From contig JBEIFV010000210.1 of assembly GCA_040382235.1 (NCBI GenBank), positions 1 to 9,573 on the forward strand: 9,573 nt of DNA, written 5' to 3'. Shown here piece by piece: positions 1 to 5,720 of the stretch. A program made the position numbers and the translations under genes. Numbering within the stretch: the first letter of the stretch is position 1; every line of letters starts with the position of its first letter. The notes beneath the pieces were generated by a model. It worked only from the letters and a program-made list of their open reading frames with translations. It was not told the DNA's origin and did no database searches. The DNA is from JAEUOS01 sp040382235. Lineage in GTDB: Bacteria; Pseudomonadota; Gammaproteobacteria; Burkholderiales; JAEUOS01.

Positions 1-7
1 ACGCGAC

Positions 8-451
8 ATGGCCGATAGCTACCGGAGTCCGCGCCAAAGGATTGAGCCGAGCGCTGGCCCTTTTCCGCCTTTTCAACTGCTGCTCGAACTGATCAATCTC
101 GAACCGCGTTACCTGGCAACGAATGGGCCGATTACCGTGTTTGACGACGCCGGACTCCGCGCCATGTTCGATGATCTGTTCAACGCTGCACAAGACCGGG
201 GCATCAGCCTTGATGCCATCGCGACAATCCTGCTGGCGGAGCTTCTCGCGGGCCCCTTGCACCGGTACCTGGGCACCGCGGCGCAAGTCCAGGCCAAGGA
301 ACTGCAGGCGCGCGCAGAACGGCTGATCGAGGCGCTCGGGCACCTGCCCAACACATCTGAACTGTTCTTGCGAACAAAGGAACGGGCGCAACGGGCTGTG
401 CAGCACACCCAGCAGCAGCAGCGCGGACGTACAGACCGCGCTGCCGCCTGA
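8..451 (+). CDS. Hypothetical protein, helical, 147 aa (start uncertain)
   Basis: I do not recognise this protein. It is 147 residues from the ATG at position 8. The reading frame stays open to the window edge, so the true start may lie upstream, and no ribosome binding site can be judged in the 7 bases available. It looks soluble: there is no signal peptide or membrane segment. A proline-rich N-terminus (about residues 8-21) precedes a mostly helical body. An acidic-hydrophobic stretch around residues 45-60 (FDDAGLRAMFDDLF) may be an amphipathic helix. A charged helix of about residues 92-110 follows, and then a basic, glutamine-rich tail (HTQQQQRG, residues 133-140). Base composition is lower in G+C than the rest of the window (the 61-120 block is 50%), which suggests foreign origin or weak selection. 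It lies 110 bp upstream of the ARPP-1 gene on the same strand, so co-transcription is possible, but the spacer contains hairpins. That it is a gene rests on its codon texture and on having no better overlapping reading frame. Confidence 0.55.
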   Translation: MADSYRSPRQRIEPSAGPFPPFQLLLELINLEPRYLATNGPITVFDDAGLRAMFDDLFNAAQDRGISLDAIATILLAELLAGPLHRYLGTAAQVQAKELQARAERLIEALGHLPNTSELFLRTKERAQRAVQHTQQQQRGRTDRAAA

Positions 452-463
452 ACCAATAGCCAT

Positions 464-518
464 CCGGGCACATGCCCGGCCGCGGGGCGCGGCCCGCAGG
501 GGCTCATTCGCGTGAGCC
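464..518 (+). other. Two hairpins between the hypothetical gene and ARPP-1
   Basis: Two perfect inverted repeats lie in the 110-bp spacer. The first is CCGGGC (464-469) with GCCCGG (474-479) around a 4-base loop, 12 bases after the upstream stop codon. The second is GGCTCA (501-506) with TGAGCC (513-518) around a 6-base loop. Neither is followed by a T-run, so they are not convincing intrinsic terminators. They could be attenuating or mRNA-stabilising structures, or simply GC-rich chance pairing. Confidence 0.35.
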
Positions 519-561
519 GGAACCGCGCGCGTTTAAGCGTTCAACACCATTGGAGTTACAC

Positions 562-1560
562 ATGAACCACATTCAATCCACCCTTTCACGTTTAAGCCTG
601 GGCCAGGCACAATCCTTCGCCAACATGACCCTGTTTCCCTTGATCACCGCGTACGCCGAAGCACCGGACTACCTGGTGCTGGAGGAGGCGCTGCAACAGC
701 AGGTCGGCCAGGTCACCGAGATTTCCGAAGGTGGCAGCGTGCCCGAGCTGAGCTTCGAAAACAATGCGACAGCCCGCGTGCTGCTGGTCGATGGCGAGCA
801 GCTCATCGGCGCGCTCCAGAACCGCATTCTCAACATCAGCATCCTGGTGCCGGCCGGCAAGAAGCTCACCATTCCGGTCTCGTGCTGCGAGCAGGGCCGC
901 TGGGCTTACACCGGTGCGCAAGAGTTCTCGTCGTCCCGAAACACCCTCTTCTCGCGTGCCAAGGCGAGAAAGATGATGCAGGTCTCGGCGTCGATGAAAA
1001 GCCGCGGCGACCACAGTTCCGACCAGGGCGAGATCTGGCGCGACATCGCGATGAAGTCCGCCAGCCTGGGCGTGCATTCCGACACCAGCGCCATGGAAGA
1101 TGTGTATACCCAGCACAACAAGCGCATTGAAAGTTACGTCAGCGCATTCAAGCTGGTGCCCGGCCAGTCCGGCGCGGTGGTGGCGCAGGACGGCAATGTG
1201 GTCGGGCTGGAATTGTTCGATTCGCCGGCCACCTTCGCACGCTTTTTCGACAAGCTGTTGAAGAGCTTCGCGCTGGATGCGATCGACGTTCGTCAACCGG
1301 TGGATACGGTGCCGGCGGCGGAAATCGCGCGCGGCTTCATCGCCCGCCTGATGGCCTCATCGGCGGAGACCTTCGCCGCCCTGGGCGAAGGCGAGGACGT
1401 GCGCCTGCAGGGTGCCGACGTGGTGGCCGGCGCACTGGTGGCCGACGGCCGGGTGCGCCACCTGGCGGGCTTCCGGACCGCCGGGCTGGGTGAGGAATCG
1501 GCATCGTGGCGCGCGCGCAAGGTGCACTCGCAGCGCTTCGGGCGCGACGGCGTGCGCTGA
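562..1560 (+). CDS. ARPP-1 family (DUF6569) protein
   Basis: A 332-residue cytoplasmic-looking protein of the ARPP-1/DUF6569 family. The family name comes from gene association with ADP-ribosylglycohydrolases and rhodanese-phosphatase proteins. No biochemical activity is established that I can state. Family hallmarks are seen in order: YLVLEEAL (residues 37-44), VTEISEGGSVPEL (51-63), LLVDGEQLIGALQNRILN (74-91), the VPAGKKLTIPVSC segment (96-108), CEQGRW (109-114), and SDQGEIW (153-159). The double cysteine and glutamate at 108-110 and the DGEQ..GA..NR core are the best candidates for a functional site. The start at 562 is chosen over the in-frame ATG at 472. GGAG sits 6 bases upstream (552-555), homology-like sequence begins only after 562, and the 30 extra residues are low-complexity Pro/Arg-rich. 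No signal peptide or membrane segment is seen. No NAD/ADP-ribose enzyme lies nearby in the window, so the local context does not reveal its role. Confidence 0.88.
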   Translation: MNHIQSTLSRLSLGQAQSFANMTLFPLITAYAEAPDYLVLEEALQQQVGQVTEISEGGSVPELSFENNATARVLLVDGEQLIGALQNRILNISILVPAGKKLTIPVSCCEQGRWAYTGAQEFSSSRNTLFSRAKARKMMQVSASMKSRGDHSSDQGEIWRDIAMKSASLGVHSDTSAMEDVYTQHNKRIESYVSAFKLVPGQSGAVVAQDGNVVGLELFDSPATFARFFDKLLKSFALDAIDVRQPVDTVPAAEIARGFIARLMASSAETFAALGEGEDVRLQGADVVAGALVADGRVRHLAGFRTAGLGEESASWRARKVHSQRFGRDGVR

Positions 1561-1673
1561 AACGCGCGGGCATCCGCGGCGGCAAGCTTGTTCTTGCGAG
1601 CGAACAGGCGGGCCGTTGACGCCTCGCGGCGCGGGAATTCGTACTTCACCTTTTCGGGCCTGATAAGTACCTT

Positions 1674-1702
1674 GAAAATCCCGCATGGAATGCGGGATTT
1701 TC
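1674..1702. terminator. Strong symmetric intrinsic terminator
   Basis: A perfect 13-bp inverted repeat: GAAAATCCCGCAT (1674-1686) and ATGCGGGATTTTC (1690-1702) around a 3-base GGA loop. The stem can be extended outward by three more pairs (1671-1673 with 1703-1705, one of them a G-T). The A-run on the left arm and the T-run on the right arm make it able to act in both directions. It lies 113 bases after the ARPP-1 stop and about 150 bases past the end of the convergent HEPN-like gene. It probably terminates both. The rest of the 289-bp spacer 1561-1849 shows nothing else I can support. Confidence 0.75.
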
Positions 1703-1849
1703 GAGGCGTTGCGCCGCACCCGGGAACATTTCAATTTGATCCCGCAGTGCAGACTACGCTCTCGCGCACGCTGGGCAACACAGCGGTCAACTTGCCGGAT
1801 GGTGGCGCGTCCCGCCGTCGGTAATGCAGGGCATCCAGGTGCGAGCGGG

Positions 1850-2272
1850 TCAGCGAATCGGTGCCAGCCTGGCGACCGCTTCTAGTAATCGAGTCGCAAC
1901 CGCAACAAGCTCGGCCAGCAGGCGGGGGTCCTCGAACAACGCGCCTTCATACTCGATCACGTTGCGGCGGTGATGGCAGTGGGCAAGCAGGCGCCAGTCG
2001 GCACTATCGAGCTTGAGCGTGTGCTCGAGCGCCTGAAAAACCAGGTAGCGGTTGTCGGACCGGTAACCGTTCCACCGCAAGGCCGCCAGCGCCAAGGCAT
2101 GCGCGGCGTTGTACGCCAGATCGAAACGGCTTTCGACCGCGATGGTGGTGTTGCGGGCATCGTTGAGCCGTATGCGGGCGGAGCTCAGCAATCCGTCAAA
2201 CTCGGCCGGCGCCGGCGGCTCCGCTTTCAGCTTGCCTATGCGAACCAGGTTCTCAAGGTTTTGCAAGGCCAT
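1850..2272 (-). CDS. HEPN-like small helical protein (putative toxin of MNT/HEPN pair)
   Basis: A 140-residue, almost entirely helical protein that I place in the HEPN-like superfamily. The evidence is size, helical pattern, partner gene and a basic motif. It has a helix with alanine-rich packing, FDLAYNAAHALALAALRWNGY (residues 50-70; equivalent to the conserved helix of HEPN four-helix bundles). Near residues 98-110 it has HCHHRRNVIEYEG. Classical HEPN RNases carry R-x4-6-H. Here Arg103 is followed five residues later by Tyr108, with histidines at 98, 100 and 101 before the arginines, so nuclease activity is uncertain. The start at 2272 is chosen because the 48 residues before it in the longer frame run antiparallel to nothing conserved and lie inside the upstream gene's coding sequence. 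The chosen start overlaps the nucleotidyltransferase stop by 20 bases, typical of translational coupling. It is probably transcribed only from the promoter at 2869-2898. It could be a non-toxic partner or a nucleotide-binding accessory protein instead. Confidence 0.75.
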   Translation of the reverse strand: MALQNLENLVRIGKLKAEPPAPAEFDGLLSSARIRLNDARNTTIAVESRFDLAYNAAHALALAALRWNGYRSDNRYLVFQALEHTLKLDSADWRLLAHCHHRRNVIEYEGALFEDPRLLAELVAVATRLLEAVARLAPIR

Positions 2273-2846
2273 CGTCGGATCCGATGATGAATATCTTCGG
2301 CTGCTCCAGCACTCGGGCGACGAAACTGTTGCCGCCGGCAATCTTGCGATGCAGGTCGGCGCGCGATTGCAGGGTCGGGTTGATTTTGCGTGCCAGCAGC
2401 GTTTCCGCCGGCTCAAGCACCCGCATCAGGTCTGCATAGGCGAGCGTGTCCGCGACCACGAACAAGTCGATGTCGCTGTGCGCCGTATCGGACCGCTTTG
2501 CCACCGAACCGTAGACGAAGGCGACCGCGATTTCGCTCGCACAAGGCAGGAGCGCATCGCGTAGTACGTCGGCCAGGCCAAAGGTCTTGATGACGATACC
2601 GTGCAGTTCCTCGAAAATCGGCGCACCGCGATTCGCCTGGTAATGCTTCTGCTGACCGATGACCTGCATGCTGATCAGGCCCGCACGTTGCAGGCGCGCC
2701 AGTTCGCGCTGCAGCGCCCCTTTGCCGGAGTGCGTCAGGCGCAACAGTTCATTGCCGTAGAAGGAGCGGTCCGGATGGGCGAACAAGGCGCCCAGCACCC
2801 TTTGCTGGACGCCTGAAAACAGCGCCGCGCCGAGGCTGTTGTCCAT
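2253..2846 (-). CDS. Winged-helix / minimal nucleotidyltransferase fusion protein (putative antitoxin)
   Basis: A two-domain protein of 197 residues from the start at 2846. Residues about 7-75 form a winged helix-turn-helix of the ArsR/MarR type (VQQRVLGALF, then FYGNELLRL, and the recognition region KGALQRELARLQRAGLI). Residues about 88-195 form a minimal nucleotidyltransferase of the pol-beta fold. The signature GSVAKRSDTAHSDID matches GS-x10-D-x-D, with Gly113, Ser114, Asp125 and Asp127 as nucleotide- and metal-binding residues. In MntA/HepT systems such an enzyme AMPylates and silences its HEPN partner. That role is inferred here from the overlapping HEPN-like gene downstream. Longer starts at 2882 and 2861 exist in frame. 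The predicted transcription start is near 2862, and both upstream ATGs sit inside the operator repeats, so 2846 is preferred. A weak GAAAG lies just upstream of it. The fused DNA-binding domain suggests it also represses its own promoter. Base composition is lower (about 58% G+C in a sampled block) than in the chromosomal core. Confidence 0.85.
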   Translation of the reverse strand: MDNSLGAALFSGVQQRVLGALFAHPDRSFYGNELLRLTHSGKGALQRELARLQRAGLISMQVIGQQKHYQANRGAPIFEELHGIVIKTFGLADVLRDALLPCASEIAVAFVYGSVAKRSDTAHSDIDLFVVADTLAYADLMRVLEPAETLLARKINPTLQSRADLHRKIAGGNSFVARVLEQPKIFIIGSDDGLAKP

Positions 2847-2856
2847 TTCTTTCGGT

Positions 2857-2891
2857 CCCATTTTGGGGATTATAACCCCCATTTTGGGGAT
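2857..2891. promoter_or_regulatory. Tandem 14-bp operator repeats over the MNT/HEPN-like promoter
   Basis: CCCATTTTGGGGAT occurs twice without mismatch, at 2857-2870 and 2878-2891, with a period of 21 bp, or two helical turns. Each copy is itself nearly palindromic (CCCA-TTT-TGGG; the second extends to CCCCA-TTT-TGGGG). One copy sits between the -35 and -10 boxes. The other overlaps the end of the -10 box and the transcription start. This layout is that of a cooperative repressor operator. The winged-helix domain of the adjacent nucleotidyltransferase is the obvious candidate binder, but this is inference. Confidence 0.7.
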
Positions 2892-2898
2892 GATTCAA
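2869..2898 (-). promoter_or_regulatory. Sigma70 promoter of the MNT/HEPN-like operon
   Basis: Read on the minus strand, TTGAAT (2898-2893) and a perfect TATAAT (2874-2869) are separated by 18 bases. This gives a predicted transcription start near 2862. That start lies 16 bases upstream of the chosen ATG at 2846 and excludes the ATG at 2882 as a translation start. It would leave the ATG at 2861 essentially leaderless. Confidence 0.65.
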
Positions 2899-3004
2899 GG
2901 GCCTGTTCCAGGTTTTCCAATGCGACCGTCGTCGCCTTCTTGGCAATGCGAAACCGCCATCCATCGGGGATACCGCTCCGCATTATTGAGAATTGCATGA
3001 TCCT

Positions 3005-3042
3005 TGACAAGGCCCCGCTACCGGCGAGGCCGTCATGTTTTT
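3005..3042. terminator. Candidate terminator hairpin after the monooxygenase gene
   Basis: TGAC (3005-3008) and GTCA (3032-3035), GGCC (3011-3014) and GGCC (3028-3031), and CGC (3016-3018) and GCG (3024-3026) form an interrupted stem around a TACCG loop. The interruptions are a 2-base bulge and one mismatch. The hairpin lies 38 bases past the stop of the minus-strand monooxygenase. The T-run (TGTTTTT) is on the plus-strand side, so a classical intrinsic terminator acts on plus-strand RNA, and termination of the minus-strand operon is less certain. The remainder of the 2899-3072 spacer shows nothing else I can support. Confidence 0.4.
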
Positions 3043-3072
3043 GGCAACGATCAACAGGTCAGAGCGCGATGA

Positions 3073-4671
3073 TCATTCCAGTCTTGCAATCGCAGCATGC
3101 CTTTTCAGCAACTCGCGCAAGGCAAGCATCCCGCCGGCGCAATCGGCCTCACTCAAATACGCCAGCACATAACGATCCGGTCGCAGCACCACTGCTCGCG
3201 CACCGGCCGCGATCAGCGCCTGTTCGATGATGCCTTCGCAATCTCGCACTCCCTCGTCGCCATCAGCCGGCCCGAACGCGTCGCCCTTGCGCAGCAAGGT
3301 GAGCACCCGTGGCCTGAACCCCGGCGCCAGCCTGGCGAGCGCCGGCGGCACGCCGTCGGCTTGCCAACCGATATACGCGAAACCCGCGCCCAGCAGGTCA
3401 TCGAGCAGCACCCGCGTGCCATCGCGCCGCTCGATCGTTGGCTGCGGAAACAGCTGCCCGGCGCGCACGCCGTCGGGCGGCCCGCCGGCCACGAAAAAGC
3501 CCGCGTCAAAACGCGGCTTGGGCTTGAACTTGAGTTGCAGCACATAGTCGCGTGCCGGCGGATAGAGGCCGGCCACGCGCAGCGCGGCCTGCATCGCCAT
3601 TGCCGCGAGCCTGCTCTTGGGCTGCATGAAGCGGCCGATGCGCAAGGCCATCGCGATCAGTGACCAGGCATGCGGCTTGCGCTCTTCTTCGTAGGTATCG
3701 AGCAGGGCCGCGCCCATTTCACCACGGCTCACCGCAGCCAGCTTCCAGGCCAGGTTGAAGGCGTCGCGCACGCCGCTATTCATGCCCTGCCCGGCGAAGG
3801 GCGGGGTCAGGTGGGCGGCATCGCCCGCCAGCAGCACGCGGCCGACCTTCCAGCGCTCCGCCATGCGCGCATGAAAGGTATAGACCACCTTGCGCACGAT
3901 CGGCAGGTGTTCGTCGCTGGCAACACGCTCGCGCATCCAGGCGCGCATGCGCGCTTCGTCCAGCACGTCCTGCGGCGACTCGTGCTCGAACAGCATGAAT
4001 TCGTAGCGCAGCGTGCCCTGCGGCCCCGGCAGGCGAATCGCCGGGCGCCGCGGGTCGCAGTAGGTGCGGGTATGGATGAACGAGTCCTGGCGCTCTGCCA
4101 GATCGACAATCAGCCAGCGCTCGGCATAGGTGGTGCCGAATAGCGCGACATCCAGGGCTGAACGCACGCCGCTGCGGCCACCGTCACAGCCGATCAGCCA
4201 GTCGCAACTGAAGGTCGCCGGCCCGGCCGGCCCCTCCACTTCGAGCGTGACGCGTGCGCCATTGTCCTCGAAGCGCTTGAGCTCGGTGGTGAGCTTCACA
4301 TCCACCGACGCGAAGCGCCCGAGCGCCTCCAGCAGGCGCGCTTCCAGCAGCGGCTGGCGGAATGCGTTGCGCTTGGGGTGGCCGTATTCGCGCGAAGTGG
4401 GCTCGATGCGCGCGAACTCGCGCCCCGACCACGAGAAGTAATGCACGCCGTAACCCAACACCAGGTCCGGCAGCACCTGCTCCTGCACGCCAACGTTTTG
4501 CAGGGTGCGCAGGCTTTCGTCGTCGATCGATACCGCGCGCGGCTCGGCAACCGTCGAGGGGTTGCGTTCCAGCAGCAGGGTGCGGATGCCGTAGCCGCCC
4601 AGCAGGTTGGCGAGCGTCAAGCCGCAGGGCCCGGCGCCGACGATGGCCACCGGGTAATGCGTGTTGGTCAT
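3073..4671 (-). CDS. MhpA-like FAD-dependent aromatic monooxygenase
   Basis: A class A flavoprotein monooxygenase of 532 residues. It is expected to use NAD(P)H and O2 to hydroxylate a phenolic aromatic ring to a catechol-type product in the cytoplasm. The three family signatures are all present. The N-terminal Rossmann dinucleotide motif is VAIVGAGPCGLTLANLL (residues 8-24; GxGxxG at 12-17) with the acidic residue in LLLERN. The DG motif is GCDGGRSGVR (161-170). The GD motif is LLAGDAAHLTPPFAGQGMN (280-298), followed by RDAFNLAWKL. A C-terminal thioredoxin-like region of about 130 residues completes the usual length, as in 3-(3-hydroxyphenyl)propionate hydroxylase (MhpA). The substrate cannot be read from the sequence. 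The frame is open far upstream, but the start at 4671 is chosen because the conserved fold begins at residue 6 and the gene then follows the dioxygenase stop by 8 bases. The pairing with a ring-cleaving dioxygenase supports an aromatic degradation role. Confidence 0.88.
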   Translation of the reverse strand: MTNTHYPVAIVGAGPCGLTLANLLGGYGIRTLLLERNPSTVAEPRAVSIDDESLRTLQNVGVQEQVLPDLVLGYGVHYFSWSGREFARIEPTSREYGHPKRNAFRQPLLEARLLEALGRFASVDVKLTTELKRFEDNGARVTLEVEGPAGPATFSCDWLIGCDGGRSGVRSALDVALFGTTYAERWLIVDLAERQDSFIHTRTYCDPRRPAIRLPGPQGTLRYEFMLFEHESPQDVLDEARMRAWMRERVASDEHLPIVRKVVYTFHARMAERWKVGRVLLAGDAAHLTPPFAGQGMNSGVRDAFNLAWKLAAVSRGEMGAALLDTYEEERKPHAWSLIAMALRIGRFMQPKSRLAAMAMQAALRVAGLYPPARDYVLQLKFKPKPRFDAGFFVAGGPPDGVRAGQLFPQPTIERRDGTRVLLDDLLGAGFAYIGWQADGVPPALARLAPGFRPRVLTLLRKGDAFGPADGDEGVRDCEGIIEQALIAAGARAVVLRPDRYVLAYLSEADCAGGMLALRELLKRHAAIARLE

Positions 4672-4679
4672 GGCTGCAT

Positions 4680-5516
4680 TCAGCTGCGCATGACGGCGCG
4701 GCCCCACAGGTTGAGGGTGCGCTCCTCGTGCGGCCACAGCCCGACCGCGCGCCCGGGCTGGCAGACCTCGATCTCGGAGGAAATCTCGGCCAGGTTGCCG
4801 TCGGGGTCGGCCACCATGAAGAAGACGTCGTTGCCCGGCCCGTGCCGGCCGACACCCCAGGCCATCGGCGTTTTCAACCCCGCCATGTGATCGGCCCAGT
4901 CGCGCAGGTCTGTCCAGGTCGGCGTTTCGAATGACTGGTGGTCGAAGCGGGTCGCCGGCGCGCCGAACAAGGCCAGCGCATGGTGCATGCGGTCGGTGCG
5001 CAGGAAGCAGGCGCGCAGCACGCCGGACGCGTCCTCGACCCGGTCCGAAAGCGTGAAGCCCAGCTGGTCGCGGTAAAACGGCAGCAGGCGCGCCGGATCG
5101 GGGCTGCGTAGCGCAAAGTGCTGGGTCATGGCGGCCGGCAGGCCGGCGCCCGCGTCCGGGGTGGCGGCGTCGCCGGTGGTGAAGACGGTCAGGTTGCCGT
5201 CGGGGTCGCGCACGGCGAACGCCTGCGCGTCGAACAGCGCCGGCATTGGCGGCGAGACCTGCAGCGCCGCCGGCACCCGCGCGCGCTGGGCCATGAGGGC
5301 GGCGCGGTCGGCAAAGCGCCAGGCCGCGTACTTGAGCTGGTTCGCGCTGCCTGCCGAAATCGCCAGCCGGCGCGTAGGCCCGGTGAGCATCCACACATCA
5401 TCGATCAAGCGGGCGCGCATGCCGAAGTGTGCCGCGTAAAAGCGCGCGGCCTGCTCCGGAGCGGGAGACGACAAATGCAGGTGATCGAGGACGGCGCCGA
5501 TTTCCATGGTGGTCAT
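4680..5516 (-). CDS. VOC-family extradiol ring-cleavage dioxygenase
   Basis: A type I extradiol dioxygenase-like protein of about 278 residues with two tandem vicinal-oxygen-chelate domains. These enzymes open catechol rings next to the hydroxyls, using Fe(II) or Mn(II) and O2. The N-terminal domain (LDHLHLSSP near residue 11 to DPDGNLTVF near 104-112) has lost the metal glutamate. The C-terminal domain keeps a complete triad: His133 in MTQHFALRS, His193 in FDHQSFE and Glu244 in GNLAEISSE. The conserved RHGPGNDVFF and DPDGN stretches lie at 224-241. It is the first gene of the operon, with the FAD monooxygenase 8 bases downstream, so the hydroxylase product is a likely substrate. In-frame starts exist at 5597, 5537, 5516 and 5507. 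The predicted transcription start near 5529 rules out the first two, and 5516 or 5507 (MEIGAVLDHLHLS) are both plausible, with no strong ribosome binding site. Glyoxalase- or fosfomycin-resistance-type function is less likely given length and motifs. Confidence 0.83.
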   Translation of the reverse strand: MTTMEIGAVLDHLHLSSPAPEQAARFYAAHFGMRARLIDDVWMLTGPTRRLAISAGSANQLKYAAWRFADRAALMAQRARVPAALQVSPPMPALFDAQAFAVRDPDGNLTVFTTGDAATPDAGAGLPAAMTQHFALRSPDPARLLPFYRDQLGFTLSDRVEDASGVLRACFLRTDRMHHALALFGAPATRFDHQSFETPTWTDLRDWADHMAGLKTPMAWGVGRHGPGNDVFFMVADPDGNLAEISSEIEVCQPGRAVGLWPHEERTLNLWGRAVMRS

Positions 5517-5535
5517 CAAGACAAGAAGAGCCCGC

Positions 5536-5564
5536 ATGATGGGCACGCGCCGCGCCGCTGTCAA
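5536..5564 (-). promoter_or_regulatory. Sigma70-like promoter of the dioxygenase-monooxygenase operon
   Basis: On the minus strand a perfect TTGACA (5564-5559) is followed after exactly 17 bases by CATCAT (5541-5536; four of six bases match TATAAT). The predicted start is near 5529, 13 to 22 bases before the candidate ATGs. The 204-bp spacer 5517-5720 also carries the 8-mer TCGATGCA twice (5575-5582 and 5656-5663), upstream of the promoter. No regulator gene is adjacent. Confidence 0.55.
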
Positions 5565-5720
5565 CGCAGTGCGGTCGATGCAATACCTGGCCTGCACTGG
5601 CTCAGGCGCGCTGAGATTCGCAGGCTCCCGCGGCCCGCATGCCGCGCTTCGAAAATCGATGCATTGCCGCGCACGACGAGGCCGCGCGCGCTCGCCCCGC
5701 GTGGCCGCGCCAGCGCTGCC

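Noticed and set aside
472..561. Upstream ATG extending ARPP-1 by 30 residues
   Set aside because: The extension is low-complexity and includes hairpin-forming DNA. A GGAG site is correctly placed for the ATG at 562.
592..1296. 234-codon minus-strand frame opposite ARPP-1
   Set aside because: ARPP-1 on the plus strand carries conserved family motifs and a good ribosome binding site. The antisense product does not.
4672..5394. Open N-terminal extension of the monooxygenase frame (giving 773 residues)
   Set aside because: The extra part is Arg/Ala/Pro-rich, lacks any fold signature and overlaps the dioxygenase gene in another frame on the same strand. It is stop-free because of high G+C.
5575..5663. 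TCGATGCA repeated twice upstream of the dioxygenase operon as a regulator site
   Set aside because: Only 8 bases match, the copies are 81 bp apart and both lie upstream of the promoter. Chance is not excluded, so it is mentioned only in the promoter entry.
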